Shown piece by piece: positions 1 to 11,925 of a stretch of 64,000 nt of DNA; positions within the stretch are counted from its first letter, which is position 1, and each line of letters starts with the position of its first letter. Made by a program: the position numbers and the translations under genes. Below the pieces are notes generated by a model that saw only the letters and a program-made list of their open reading frames with translations, was not told the origin of the DNA and ran no database searches. Source of the DNA: Fasciola hepatica (taxonomy: Eukaryota > Platyhelminthes > Trematoda > Plagiorchiida > Fasciolidae); assembly GCA_948099385.1 (NCBI GenBank), contig CANUEZ040000028.1, positions 744,001 through 808,000 of the forward strand. The letters run 5' to 3'.

Positions 1-860
1 CAAGTCACATTGGAATATGTTTGGCCGCTGGATAAAGCAACTCCCTTTCAACTCTCCCAATATAAGTGGCTCAGCACCCACTTCTGAACAGCCTACGCAA
101 TTAGGCTTGGTGGAGATGGGCATTCGTTCTTTGATCAATAGCACGGTTAACCGGTAATCGTGATTACAATTACCGTTTCGGGAGCAAAGTGGACGCCGCT
201 AACAGATGACTTCAAAAGTTTTTTTATTAAGTCACTTGCATTGCCACCTTGAAAAGAGAATTACTGCAGTGACCTGGAGATGAATCAGTTTGAATGTGTA
301 AATTCATGAACAAAAATTACTATATACAAACATAACCAATTAGTATTTAGCTCTAGGCATTTTGGATGTTGTTCGATACCACAGGGCTGCTCATTGTTTG
401 TCTGCTTGCTGTAGGAATAATTGGTTTCGACCAATTGAGAAACACACTTTTAACTACTCTGCTTGCGGATGGTTGAACCTCTAGCTTCCTTAGCCAGTAC
501 CGCGTCTTGTGTTGTTATAAAACGTACATGTGATCGACATTGTTAAAATACAAATAGTCCTACACCTATTCCACTGACTTTTATCGCCTTTTGGCAACCG
601 TAGGGTCTTTAGATTTTTTGCCGATTCCTTAGACCATTCTCGGGGTCTAGTTAGTACCTGGCCATTCGGAGTGCTAAATTACAAATATATTTTCATTTCA
701 AGCACTGCAGTTGGAATATCCATTCTTGGTTTTATGTCGTATTATTTTGGCAGGAATGATGCTGGACATCCACTTTCCGTGAGAGTTTTAGTTTCCCGAT
801 TGTTGTCTAACCCCATTTTAGTAAACGTGCAAATATTCTTCTTCCTAATGAATTGAACTG
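1..860 (-). mobile_element. Penelope-like element fragment (PLE-A, copy 1), interrupted and truncated by the window edge
   Basis: Read on the minus strand, 1-240 and about 690-855 align by eye with the C-terminal third of the PLE-A protein at 5460-6932, the part that links the reverse transcriptase to the GIY-YIG nuclease. The gap at about 245-685 has no counterpart in the complete PLE-A and is probably a later insertion of roughly 440 bp. The plus-strand open frame at 671-856 is only the antisense of this fragment. Substitutions are frequent compared with the copy at 3908-7183, so this copy is older. The element continues beyond position 1. The family assignment is firm by similarity to the better copy; the limits of the internal insertion are approximate. 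Confidence 0.7.
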
Positions 861-1344
861 TAGAATGAACACAACACCTGTGTATGCTACTAATGGTCTA
901 AGTATGCAACAAAAGCTAAAAATAAATTATTTTTATCTTACTCTTGTGTAAACCTGAAAAATCCCAGATAATCTGTTACACTGTATGCATTTCGTATCTG
1001 ATCCGGGACATTGCTTTATGCAAATGAACTTCGGGTAGACAAAAATGTTCATTTTATCTTGTCAGTCTGCATAAGAAGGGTACATAGACACCAATCAGTT
1101 CCATATCCTCGCGGGTTTTGCACGTCAGTCGATGACTATGGAGGGAGGGTCAACTGAATGAGTCTTGTGTTGATCCATTCAGACCTAATAATTACTAGTT
1201 TTCACTAGTATTTTACCCTGACGACCTACGCACAGTACACCGCAAGCTGTAGAAAGGAAGTTTAATTCTTCCTGAATATATCAGTTTCTTTACCTTTTTT
1301 CAATGAATCAATCACGATAAAGAATGGCTAGCAGTAAGTCCACA

Positions 1345-3670
1345 ACAAGGAGTGGCTATTGCACTCATCGGACACTTCTGTTATGGGGCACGAAGCCGAG
1401 GCTTTCACCGTAGTCAACAATCTTCGCCAACTGGTGGGCCTCCCTACAAGTATTCTCGATCTGGTTGGCGACCGTCTGTACACTCTTGAACCTCGTACTT
1501 ACATTCACTCCCTATCTCCCGTAGGTTTATCGGACTATTGTCCCCCCTCCTTTCCCACTCATTTTTCTCATCCAGTCCTAACACGGAACTCTAGACGCAG
1601 ATTTGGGTGTTATGATTCTAATGACTGGGAATTTTTTTTCGCAACTTTCTGACCTATAGCTTTGTGTCTGATGTTTCCTTGTCTACTTCAAATTTCTCTA
1701 AGACTGTTCTTCAACGTATGCATCTTCACATTCCTAACTTCTCTATACCCGGCAACTCACGGTCCGCTGAGTGGTTGAACCACTCTTTCAACCGTGCTGA
1801 TTATTTGAACAACTCAGCGTACCGCCGATAATGCAGGTCACCCAACAAAACACCTCGACACCGTTTTGTACAAGTTTGGAACAAATGCTAGCTCGCCGTA
1901 CAGAGAACTAAATAGCACTTTGCACGCCACCAACCTGAATGACTAGCCTCATGCGCTACCGGCAGCCAATCATTCTGGTCCCTTACAAAGACGGCTTCCC
2001 CGTAACTTCTGCCATTAAACTTTCCTCCTAATTACAATTCCTCTAGTTCTCTGGTCTCCGACCCTCTCTGTAAGGCCGAGGTTTTTGCCTCCTGTTTTGC
2101 TTCAAATTCTACTCTATCTGTCAGCTCTACTTCTTCCTTTCACGTTCTCAGTCTCGATTTTCTCCCTGTATTAACTACCAGAAAGGTCCGTCAAGTTCTG
2201 CTCAATCTGAACTTTTCCAAACCACCCGTTCTGCATGATATTCCACCAATCGTCCTAAAAATGTGTGCTCCAGAGTTAGTCCCCATTTGACATTGCCTAT
2301 TCCTCCTTTCCCTAAATCAAGAATCTTCTTCCTCTGCGTGGAAGAAAGCCATTATTTTTCTTATCTCCAAACATGGCAACCCTTCCGACCCCAACAAATA
2401 TCATCCCATCACCCTCGCTTCTGTGCTTTCGAAAGTTCTGAGGCCGTTAGCTCCGACCAACTGCGCCCGTTCCTTGAAAGTGAACGTCTGATGAGTGATC
2501 GTCAATATGGATTCCGCCCACGACGTTCTACGAGCGACCTACTAGCGGTCATTTTACACTTCTCGTCGGTCGCAATTGATGCCCAAGGAGAAACTCGCTT
2601 GGTCTCGCTGAACATCTCTAAAGCTTTCAACTGAGTTCATCACGAAGGTCTATTGTCGAAATTTGTCTTCGTTCGGTTCGCATCCGGCTCTTGCGTCATA
2701 GATTTAATGTCTCACCAGCAAGCGACCCATCTCCATCCGAGTCGATGGGGCTTCATTTCAGTCATTCCCTGTGAAAGCTGGAGTTCTCAAGATTCCCCTC
2801 TTGAGTGCACCCTCTTTCTTCTGTTCATTAATAATTTTCTGTTTTCTACCTCCAGCCCACTTCACTGTTTTGCCGAGGATGCAGCCTTCCATTGCTCCCT
2901 TTCTTGCTTTGCAACTAGCCACCAACGTCGATGGTGATCGTTCTCGTCGTAATATATCACTTGCTTGTGATCTAGAACAAATCTCTGCTTGGGATTCCAC
3001 CCACTATATACGTTTCAATACTTCAAAAACTTATCTCCTTTCTATTTCTGTAAAACTCTTCTCTTATTCTCTTCACCTGAATTTTGGCGTGACTCCTCTA
3101 TGCTCTACAGGGCTATTTTCCTTACTGGGCTTACCGGTAAATTCATCTCTTCCTGTTTCCTTTCGTGTCGACGCTTGCCTCCTGCACTGCTCAAAGTTGG
3201 TTTTCTATTCCGCATCAGAAGCTCTTTTATACCCTCTCTTCTTCTTCCTCTGTATAAGACTCAACAACAAGACTTCGCCGGACTCTTGAATACTGCAGTC
3301 CTGTATGAGGTGGAGCTTTGTCTATCTCTATCCCTCTTCACGGTCACGTTCAAAGAAAGGCTGTCCGGTTAATCAGTGGTTCCCCCTAACCTCCACTATG
3401 CAGCCACTTGCTAATCGCCGGGAAGTTGCTTCACTATCTCTTTTCTGCCGTTATTATTATGTTTTTGTTCATCAGAAGTCGCTTCGGTAATTCCCCTTCC
3501 CATGACTTCCTCTCGTTCATCTCGCACGCTGGAGGCCAGTCACTCGTATCAGGTCTGTGTCCCCAGATGTCGAACTTCGTTGTCTTAGTCTTTCTTTATT
3601 CCCCGTACTGCAAAACTTTGTAATACTCACCCTCTTTCCGCATTTCCAACCACTTGTAATTTTTCTGTTT
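1345..3670 (+). mobile_element. LINE-1 copy a: decayed jockey/CR1-group non-LTR retrotransposon
   Basis: Conceptual translation across frames gives the end of an APE-type endonuclease (1345-1660, with a serine-aspartate-threonine stretch followed by a run like that in LINE-1 copy b), then the linker, then the reverse transcriptase from about 2230. Recognisable RT blocks are the fingers segment ending in GFRPRRST near 2510, the SLNISKAFN block (2605-2632; functional elements have LDISKAFD), and the catalytic box at 2869-2880, which reads FAED instead of FADD. The thumb and C-terminal region run to about 3670. The reading frame breaks many times, so this is a pseudogene. LINE-1 copy b at 53160-56070 is the same family and better preserved. 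I cannot tell jockey from CR1 clade by eye. Confidence 0.8.
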
Positions 3671-4016
3671 TGAAAACCAGATCAACAAACTGAATCCTAC
3701 TTGAATTTTCCCCACACATCTCCTTTACAGTATGTCTTTTGACTGTGGGGGTTTACTCCTTAACTATAGACCATTTGATATGTAATAATATGTAACAATA
3801 TTCAATAAATACATAATGAATAAGAAAGGTAAAAACTAAACATAAAAAACACAACTTAGTGTTTTTCCTCAACTAGGAAGTCAACAGAACTCTCAATTTT
3901 GAAGGCAGAAATCAAAAAAACAGATTGCACGATTTATCGTGGATCACTTCGCTGCATCTTTACAAAGTGATAAATTGATTACAAGTTCGCGTTGGTTGCA
4001 CAGTTCAGGTTTGTGC

Positions 4017-4646
4017 TCACGGATCGACAGGGCCTCCATATATCTTAATTAGTTTGGTACTGGTGGTCGAGTAGATCACGTTGAACGCTTGACTTGCGTT
4101 GACGCAATGCTTAATCTCGTAAATATGTCGAGCAATTGATGATCTGATTGACCTTTGCTCGGTTGATGATGCAATTGTGGTGAAATCGCTGCTCGTTGTC
4201 TTCGGAAGCCACACTGGAATGTGTTCAGCCATTCGATGACGTAACTGCCTTTTTGTTCTGCCCATGTAGGTGGCTGAGCACTCACATTTAAATTGGTATA
4301 TGCAGTTTGATTTGGCGTGAATAGGCAAGGGTTCTTTCATCGATGACCTAGTTAACCGATTAGTTGTGAATATAATCACCGGATCGGCTGCATAGTAGGT
4401 GCGGCTGACAGCTGATTGCAAGCGTTTTTTGATCAACTCACTTACATGATCACCTTTGTGGGGGAGTTTTAGATATACTTTCATCTTAGATACTGTGGTT
4501 GAAATATCCTTTCTTGGCTTCAAGTGACGATACTTTGCCAAGGATGATGTTGGGTATCCATTTTCCGTCAGAATTTTAGTGATGTGATTTATTTCCTCAT
4601 CCAAAGTGTCCGCAGTGCAAATTTTCTGTGCTCTGTAGAACAGTGT
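4017..4646. repeat. Inverted repeat, left arm (partner 6303-6932)
   Basis: The reverse complement of 4017-4646 equals 6303-6932 at every stretch compared, including third codon positions. Beyond 4017 the match continues through the 3' untranslated region to about 3908, with one 146-bp length difference. The arms are separated by about 1.66 kb. Confidence 0.9.
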
Positions 4647-4703
4647 GCAAAATTGCAACGCAAAAGGTGAGGAGGAACTTTCTGCGTAAATGTGTTGTGG
4701 CAA
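4017..4703 (-). pseudogene. Inverted 5'-truncated PLE-A fragment (RT-endonuclease linker + GIY-YIG domain)
   Basis: The minus-strand frame of 228 codons is identical over its last 210 residues to the C-terminus of the plus-strand PLE-A protein. It holds the linker and the complete GIY-YIG nuclease but no RT. The first 18 or so codons (4647-4703) come from sequence outside the homology and overlap the first codons of the plus-strand frame at 4690, so the two coding frames run divergently from a shared head. Whether it is expressed is unknown; being open, it could encode a free-standing nuclease, but the simplest view is a young truncated copy. Confidence 0.85.
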
Positions 4704-6932
4704 GTCATTATCCTATATAATTTGCAAACGATTACGTGCAGAGAAACTGAGATCGACTGTGAACAGCTTGAGGCGTTTGACTGAAAGCCACATCGATGAG
4801 GGTAACCGGAAGTTACTCTACTTGTTGACTACGATGCAAAACATGTCGTTCATGATCGATCGGTTAAATTTGATATGCAGAATAAAGTTTATGAATTTCT
4901 GTGCTGATAAAGTGCGTCAAATTTGCTTACGTGAGATCAGACGTTTGAAAAATTCCCTAAATCATGAAATGTTGGTACTGTCATTTCCGGATAATCCGTG
5001 GAAATATGTTCGAAATTTATCCTCTTACCAACTAGACAAGTTAAAACTCCAGGCAGTTTCGTCTGGCCTCAACTGTTGTATTCCACCAAAGAAAATTAAC
5101 CACATTTCTTCACAAGAAAACTTTGAAGCGTTCTTCGAACATATGTCTGTTTTGAAGCCAACAAATGCGGATACTTTGAGCTGGTTTAAGGCGAAATTGG
5201 TTGATTTAGAATGTCAGTATCGAACGACAACAACACAACAACAATCGTTGTTAACGAACAGGCACATTGAAGCTCTTGACAGAATGAAGAAGAACTCTAA
5301 CATAGTAATCCTGCGTCCGAACAAGGGACAGGGAGTTGTCAATATGGATAAATAGTCATACGTGCAAAAAGTGTTAACTATTTTAGAAGATAAAACAAAA
5401 TTCCGGAAGGACCCAACGCCAGATGATCCAAGTGAACTAGAATAGCGAATTAACACTGAATGCGAACTTTAGTTCAAGCGGGCCTTATTCGCGAGTCAAC
5501 AGCCAAGTCACTGAGACCCAGAGGGAGTCAAACACCACAATTGTATGGCCTACCAAAAGTACACAAAACAGATATACCAATGCGGCCAATCTTATCAATG
5601 GTCAACTCTCCACGACACAAACTGGCAAAATGGTTAGCTAAGTTACTGAAGCCAGTCAGAGACACGGTTGCGAACCATGCAGTGAAGGACAGTTTCGAAA
5701 TGTGTAACCTATTGCAAAAAGAAAATATCCAGAACCGACATTTGCTTACCATGGATATTACCTCACTATTTACAAATATCCCACTGGAAGAAACTACCGA
5801 TCTTATATGCCGAATAATCGACAAGCACAATATTCATATCGGACTACCGAATACCGAATTGACACGTTTGCTGTTATTATGTACATCTAATGTGAAGTTC
5901 CGCTTTCTCAATGAAGGATACAGACAAATTGACGGAGTTGCCATGGGCAGTCCTTTGGGCCCTATTCTTGCGGATATTTTTGTTGCTCACTTAGAAAACA
6001 AGATTAAGAACAAAATATCCGACCTGATAATCTATCACCGTTACGTGGATGATATTTTTGCCATCACAAAGAGCAAACAAGAAGGTGAAGAGTTGCATGC
6101 CTTGCTTAATAATCTACACCCAAATATAAGGCTGACAATCAACAATGAGGACAATGGCGCCATAAGCTTCTCAGACATTGAAATTTTCCGCAGAAAAGAT
6201 GGTTCAATTAGGATATCCGTTTATCGAAAAGACACCTGCTCGGGGCAATATCTCCAGTTCAGCAGCTTCGTCCCAATAAAGTACAAGATAAACACAGTGC
6301 AAACACTGTTCTACAGAGCACAGAAAATTTGCACTGCGGACACTTTGGATGAGGAAATAAATCACATCACTAAAATTCTGACGGAAAATGGATACCCAAC
6401 ATCATCCTTGGCAAAGTATCGTCACTTGAAGCCAAGAAAGGATATTTCAACCACAGTATCTAAGATGAAAGTATATCTAAAACTCCCCCACAAAGGTGAT
6501 CATGTAAGTGAGTTGATCAAAAAACGCTTGCAATCAGCTGTCAGCCGCACCTACTATGCAGCCGATCCGGTGATTATATTCACAACTAATCGGTTAACTA
6601 GGTCATCGATGAAAGAACCCTTGCCTATTCACGCCAAATCAAACTGCATATACCAATTTAAATGTGAGTGCTCAGCCACCTACATGGGCAGAACAAAAAG
6701 GCAGTTACGTCATCGAATGGCTGAACACATTCCAGTGTGGCTTCCGAAGACAACGAGCAGCGATTTCACCACAATTGCATCATCAACCGAGCAAAGGTCA
6801 ATCAGATCATCAATTGCTCGACATATTTACGAGATTAAGCATTGCGTCAACGCAAGTCAAGCGTTCAACGTGATCTACTCGACCACCAGTACCAAACTAA
6901 TTAAGATATATGGAGGCCCTGTCGATCCGTGA
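4690..6932 (+). pseudogene. PLE-A polyprotein (reverse transcriptase + GIY-YIG endonuclease), broken
   Basis: This protein copies the element RNA and nicks the target. The N-terminal part (4690-5355, 221 codons) carries the PLE-type segment with NIVILRPNKGQGVV just before the RT fingers. It stops at a TAG at 5353-5355; a second TAG lies at 5443-5445, and the frame changes near 5460. From 5460 a 490-codon frame is open to 6932. Counting from 5460, the RT has LTMDITSLFTN with Asp99, the GVAMGSPLGP block, and the catalytic YVDD at residues 195-198. The endonuclease has CIYQFKCEC followed by TYMGRTKRQLRHR (Tyr408, Gly410, Arg411), matching the GIY-YIG core with the preceding Cys pair typical of PLEs. 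Both catalytic domains look intact; only the N-terminal joint is damaged. Identification is firm from motif order. Confidence 0.92.
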
Positions 6933-7189
6933 GCACAAACCTGAACTGTGCAACCAACGCGAACTTGTAATCAATTTATCATTACCGTGGCAACGAGGTG
7001 TGGTAATTGTTGTGTGGTTATCCGATAGACGTGTATGAATTTGTGCGTCATGTGATTTCGTATTTGTTTATAAACATTTCGTTCATTTATTTTGCTGTAA
7101 AAATAATCACTTCGACAGCAGTATGCACTTTGTAAAGATGCTGCGAAGTGATCCACTATACATCGTGCAATCTGTGTTTTTGACTTTCT

Positions 7190-8690
7190 TTTTTAAATTT
7201 GTAACGGGGATAGGTTGTTCGTTGTTAGAACTGTCAATGTGAACATTTTAAAAGGTATGGCTTGCTAAAGGAGTTGCCAACGGTTTTTCCACGCCATTCG
7301 TCACATTCTTCATTATTCTTCCACTTTTATCTAAAACTGAGGCCAAGAATGTCTGTCTAATCATAAGTACACCATCGCCGTGACCTCATCTAGAACGAAA
7401 GAAACGGCTTGACCTTGGTAATCATTTAAGGTCAGGCTCACTTGGACTCATTAACTTCTCAGTCTCCAGGTGAACTGAAGAACTGCATTGAACTAATAAT
7501 GACCCACTTGAGAAAACTCACTCTTCCTGAAAGCCCTTATCTCAATAGAAAATGAAGCTCTGAGTAGACCAGCTTTTATTTCTTGCACGTGACAGCCAGT
7601 CAACTTTAATCTAACAAGCGGAAGCAACTGAATTTTATCTGGACAATTTTCCTACGTCAACCCATCTCTCGATTCAAAACCAATCCAAGGTAGATAGCCT
7701 CATGATGTGCTTGTGATTCTTTCATGCGATAACCATTGGGCATTTATTCATGTGAGATCGTAAATGCAGTTATAATCGATAATCACTCATTTTCTTCCAC
7801 CGCTAAAACATCCGCAGATATTGTCACTGTTACGTCCCGGATCCGGTAGGCAGAATGAAAGCAAACTAGCACGGATGAACATTTATTCAGTATCACGCAT
7901 GCTAAGCAACATAAAAAGCAAGCAAATCAGAACGCAAACCCGTAGACAGGTATGTGTGTCAGTGTAGTATGACAGTGAAAGCGTAAGCCAATCGGATCAG
8001 GCCACGCAAGGTTGTTCAACATGTGGTACGATCAGATTGGTCAGTGCAGTGCAGGACGATGTGCGACTAAACGTGGTAGTAACGCAGGAGACAACGGCGC
8101 GAAAATACTGTAAAAAAGGAAAATTGATTCAAAAACGCTGAATTCTTGGACATAAATGTCGAGAGTAAAAGAAAGTTTCCGAGTAGTCTTGCAGTACGTC
8201 GGTCTTAGTTAGAAAATCCTATTACCACAGCCGTTTCGGTCAGCTGTACGCAACCGGTCCAATCTAGAGAAAACACCTTAAAATTGTTCCTAACGGACTG
8301 AAAAATAATTTTGGTTACCAAAAAAATAAGTTAGACTTATTTTCTACCGTCGATATGTAATCGGTTTATTCAAAAAAGTAAACTATTAAACGATAATGAC
8401 AGTTTGATGGAATTTCAACGTGTATAGTACTACACTTTCGTGCTTTAACTACTACAGTTTCATCATTCTTTATTTACCAAGGAATCTTTTTTTCTGATCC
8501 TGAAGTTGAACTAATTTTCAAGGCTAAATGCAGTCTAATGAAGACTCTTTTTGAATTCCCTGCGTATCCTCTCGCATGACAACGAGTTTCGAGCATTTTC
8601 GAATGCAGTCAGAAATCGTGTAGAAGGCCTACTTCGGAAGGTATATGGGCATACAAGGAGAAATCACGCTGGTTAGAGAGCTGCTCTGTT
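7190..8690. other. Unassigned stretch without a recognisable gene
   Basis: No long open frame and no recognisable domain in either strand. The part 7829-8120 begins TGTTACGTCCCGG and carries an antisense AATAAA, which resembles an LTR in reverse orientation, but I found no matching end or target duplication and do not call it. Confidence 0.4.
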
Positions 8691-10787
8691 TCCAAAATGC
8701 TGATACCGTCAATATTATCTTCAAACGTTCGTTCCCTTTTGAGAAAACTTGATGAAGTATCCTATTTCACTTGCAAAATGAATCAAGAAACGTCGGTGCA
8801 GTACTCCTCCAGGAAAGTTGGTTGTACAAGAAATGGATGATGACGCCGTCTATATCGATGGATTTGAAGTTTTCAGGGCTATTGGTCTGCAAACCCAAGA
8901 AACCGAGGAGCTGGGGTAATCCGTCGCAAGTGGTGAAATTCTTTTCATCTCTCGTTTCAGTTCAACACGATGAAGAGCAATTTTTTGTGGTTTGTTGTAA
9001 GCCACCTTTTCCAAGTTCGTTATGCTAGCTTGTTCTCGTTGATTCTTATGTTGCACTGGATACTCTGGCTGATAAAACCAGTCAGTTAAGTGACAGCCTT
9101 TAGAACTATCTCCATACGAGTCTTGATCAGTCCTTGTGCATAACAGCAGATGATTTCGATACACTTGTCTTATCCTTTTTACACACCCTGGGTTTCTTAA
9201 ATCTTGTGCATTTTCCAAAGCGCTTCGATGCTCTTTCGGCTTCAGCATTAGTTAGTTATTCAAGTATTTTTAAAGTATATGGACGTGCCCCTATTAGCAC
9301 TTCTGATCAATGTACTTTGCTGCTTCATTCTAAGATTTATCGTAAAAGCAAATCTTTGTCCAACTAGCTGCATTCATCGAGCACCGTTGGCAAACGAGCC
9401 TGCCCGCCCTGATAATCTCGATTAGCTTAGGGCATCTGCTGACTCTGTTTGTCCCTTATCTGACGCGTTCTCATACAGTGAAGGCTTAACTGACTACCTT
9501 GACTTTTGTTGCGACATTTTTCCCCCTATAAAAACCTATCATGCTCGACCCGATAAGTTCTCTCTACCCCCCCCCCTCACTTGATAGGCCCCGCATAGCT
9601 AAGGAAAGGAGGTACATATCGGGCTGGTAGCATGTTGTAAAAAGTTATCCACCCTCATCAAGAATGAAATACGAAATCTGAATAGTCTGTATATAGACAC
9701 AGTGCTGAGTAACAAGAACTGCCGTGAGATATGGAAAGTCCTGAAACAGTTGAGCTATGCCAGGCCCAAGCTGAAGCTGAAGATTCGAATCACCAGTCCA
9801 CTGGTGACAAAATTTCCCCCTAAGCACTCAACAGATTTCGAGGAGTGAAACTGGTCGTATGCTTCCAAGGTAATTTTTTTCCGGTCATCCAGATACAGCA
9901 CCATACTACTCTTTTCGAAAGTCTGAATGAAATTTGTCACTAGTTTACTTCCCATTTCTGTTTCCCCAATGTCCTGAAAAGCGTTGACGCGCCCTTCAAT
10001 CTTTAGTGTGGATCACCCTACCAAACTGTTTTTAATAACAAAGTATACATCTCCATTGATAGCCAACATCTACCTGAAGCTCCTTCCCTCCGTTTTGTAG
10101 GTGTTAATCTAAATCACAGTTTCTGCTGGACTAATCACGTTGATACAGTCTTCACTAAAGTCAGGAAGCTTTCTTTTCTATCGTTCAGACTGCGAGAACC
10201 TAGAGTACCTTAAAATCTTGTACTTCAATTTGTAACCGCTTGCACTCTTCCTCTTTGGTTTTATTGCTCTCCTATAAAGCTTCTTGGTTTAAAAGGAACA
10301 GATTTTGATCTTATCACCAAGTCTGTGAAATTGTTCTCCCGTTGTGTCTACGTAAACAGAGATATTCTAACGTACTCTATCTTTAGCAGGCTCTTTGGTG
10401 CTTGTGACAAATTCACAGATAGGTTACTCTCATACACAAATCACTGTCTTCCCTCTACACTCTCTAAAGCCGTCTCTTTTTCATCTACTCGTTCAAAATC
10501 CAAAATACTTCATTCGCACACGTCTACATATAAGAACAACCTGATTCTTTACCTTGTCTGCCTATTCGTAGACCGCGACCATTTAATCAACGATCTCGCT
10601 ATTCACCTTCGTCATTATTCAAATTGTATGTACCGCTTTATTTTGCCTCCGCTCGTTTCTGTGCATCTTCCAATACGCCCTTGCATTCTTTTCTTTTTGA
10701 TTCTTTTGCAAGTCACGTATACGCTTGAAACTCACCCTACACCGGGTGCACAAAAGAGCTTATCGACTTGACTTGACTTGACTTGAA
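8690..10787 (+). mobile_element. LINE-3 copy a: CR1-like non-LTR retrotransposon relic lacking most of its RT
   Basis: Broken frames show the start of a CR1-like APE endonuclease (8698-8770, a segment ending in NVRSLLRKLDEVSYF, followed by a LLQESWL block where CR1 elements have a conserved TETWL-like motif). The endonuclease-RT linker follows at 9440-9750, including a stretch like NLYIDTVLSNKNCREIWK. The RT core is missing: after about 9800 the sequence resumes in the C-terminal region (10025-10771), which ends with a typical CR1-like tail rich in Ser-Thr-Arg. The 3' end carries a four-unit ACTTG array, consistent with the short terminal repeats of CR1-type elements. Fragments of the missing RT section appear at 11735-12450 (plus) and 13272-13520 (minus). 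Confidence 0.7.
10766..10785 (+). repeat. (ACTTG)4 array at LINE-3 3' end
   Basis: Four perfect tandem ACTTG units directly after the decayed C-terminal coding region. Short tandem tails instead of poly(A) are characteristic of CR1-like LINEs, so this probably marks the 3' terminus of the insertion. Confidence 0.75.
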
Positions 10788-10789
10788 GA

Positions 10790-11735
10790 TGATTTAACTA
10801 CCAGACTTTGGATAGGTCCGATTGACTGAATCCTGAACACGAAGCTGTAGCGCATGAAGCCATAAGCAGCAGCTTTCGAATCAGGAGACCCCCCCCCCAA
10901 AAAAAAAAGCTTTTCGTCGACTAGCCTTGCTTGGCGAGCAGATCATCCAACTGGGACGATGGAATGTGGTGGTTTCCTTGACTGTTGCGTCCTCGAGAGG
11001 GGTAGGATGATTCACACGGTGTCTCGGTCTCAGTTTTGCTTTCAGGTGTCGCTTTGAAGTGAAATTGGCTGAGCTGGTGTCGGGATAGGGATGCATTATT
11101 AGACTTTGTGAACTTGTAACGCATGGGCGTAGGCCGTCATTCCCATACTCTGGTGTAAGTGTTAGTACCTGCTCATACTTTTACTGGACAATTCTTAGTG
11201 AAACTGCTTCCCGAGAAATCATGGCATTGTGGGCTGGACTCTTCATCGTGATTGGGACTCCATGAAGCCCGGAATTATCTGCTGGTTCTCTGTGGTACTG
11301 TGAGGCATTAGCACAAACCGCCACTCTCATGCCCTCTGCTGTAAGTATTGGTAACCTCTTATACACTTACTGGGCCTCAGCCTATCGGGTTTTCATCCTT
11401 CTGATGCCTTAGCAGATCGGGCAGGTGCAACCCCCACGGAACAGTGCTGCACCCAGCACATCCAACTGCCCTGCTTGTCGGTGTCCTTATCGAACGGCCG
11501 TCGCTGTCGTAGTCATCATCGTCTTTTCCGTCGTGTCCTGGGCACTTTCGTTATCGTATTACAATCTCAACCACCGAGTGACCGGGTTGCTTATTGATGA
11601 TCCCATGAGCTGACCGTAGTTCAGTACCTCGTAGGTACGTCACCTCACTGGAATCAAGGCACCTCGTGACGATCTGAGATATTGTGATTGGAACAGCAGG
11701 GCGGGGGTTTCTTTCGTCGTTAAATGCACTGCTTT
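10790..11735. other. Unassigned stretch with a diverged direct repeat
   Basis: No recognisable coding sequence. Segments near 11150-11190 and 11334-11372 resemble each other (both contain CTG-TGTAAGT followed about 25 bases later by ACTTTTACTGG or CACTTACTGG) about 183 bp apart, suggesting an old tandem duplication. A run of C then A lies at 10891-10910. The part 10815-10885 resembles 30880-30960, a minor dispersed repeat of unknown type. Confidence 0.35.
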
Positions 11736-11925
11736 CGACCCTTGACTTCATTCCAGACCACTGTTATTACAGAAGCCTCATTCCTTTGGTCGCTCACCTA
11801 ATTTATTAGCATGACACACGGAATATTCTTAGGAACGTATACCAAACACTAGATTTGCCTACCAACCGTCAGGATTCGTAATTAAGGATTCTCGCGTTCT
11901 TCAAGCTGCTGTTCTCCCATCCTTC
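11735..11925. repeat. Inverted repeat, left arm (partner about 13272-13460)
   Basis: The reverse complement of 13280-13455 matches this stretch almost base for base, for example the shared block from the isoleucine-proline codons near 11745 to the VLQAAVLP codons near 11910. The loop between the arms is about 1.35 kb. Confidence 0.85.

Larger units (their letters stand above)
3908..7183 (+). mobile_element. PLE-A copy 2: near-complete Penelope-like retroelement with inverted 5' partial copy
   Basis: A plus-strand body (about 4650-7183) encodes an RT plus GIY-YIG endonuclease. It is preceded by an inverted copy of its own 3' portion (3908-4646, minus). PLEs are known to insert with partial copies of themselves in tandem or inverted form at the 5' side, so this layout fits established PLE behaviour. 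The two arms match base for base where I checked: coding 4017-4646 against 6303-6932, 630 bp each. The 3' untranslated parts also match, except that about 146 bp (6982-7127) present in the right arm are missing from the left. The arm identity makes this the youngest insertion in the window. I did not find a target-site duplication or a hammerhead ribozyme in it. Confidence 0.9.

Noticed and set aside
671..856. 61-codon plus-strand open frame
   Set aside because: It is the antisense of the PLE-A fragment; the same region in PLE-A codes on the opposite strand.
7829..8120. LTR-like segment with TGTTACGTCCCGG start and antisense AATAAA
   Set aside because: No matching TG...CA partner end and no target duplication found.
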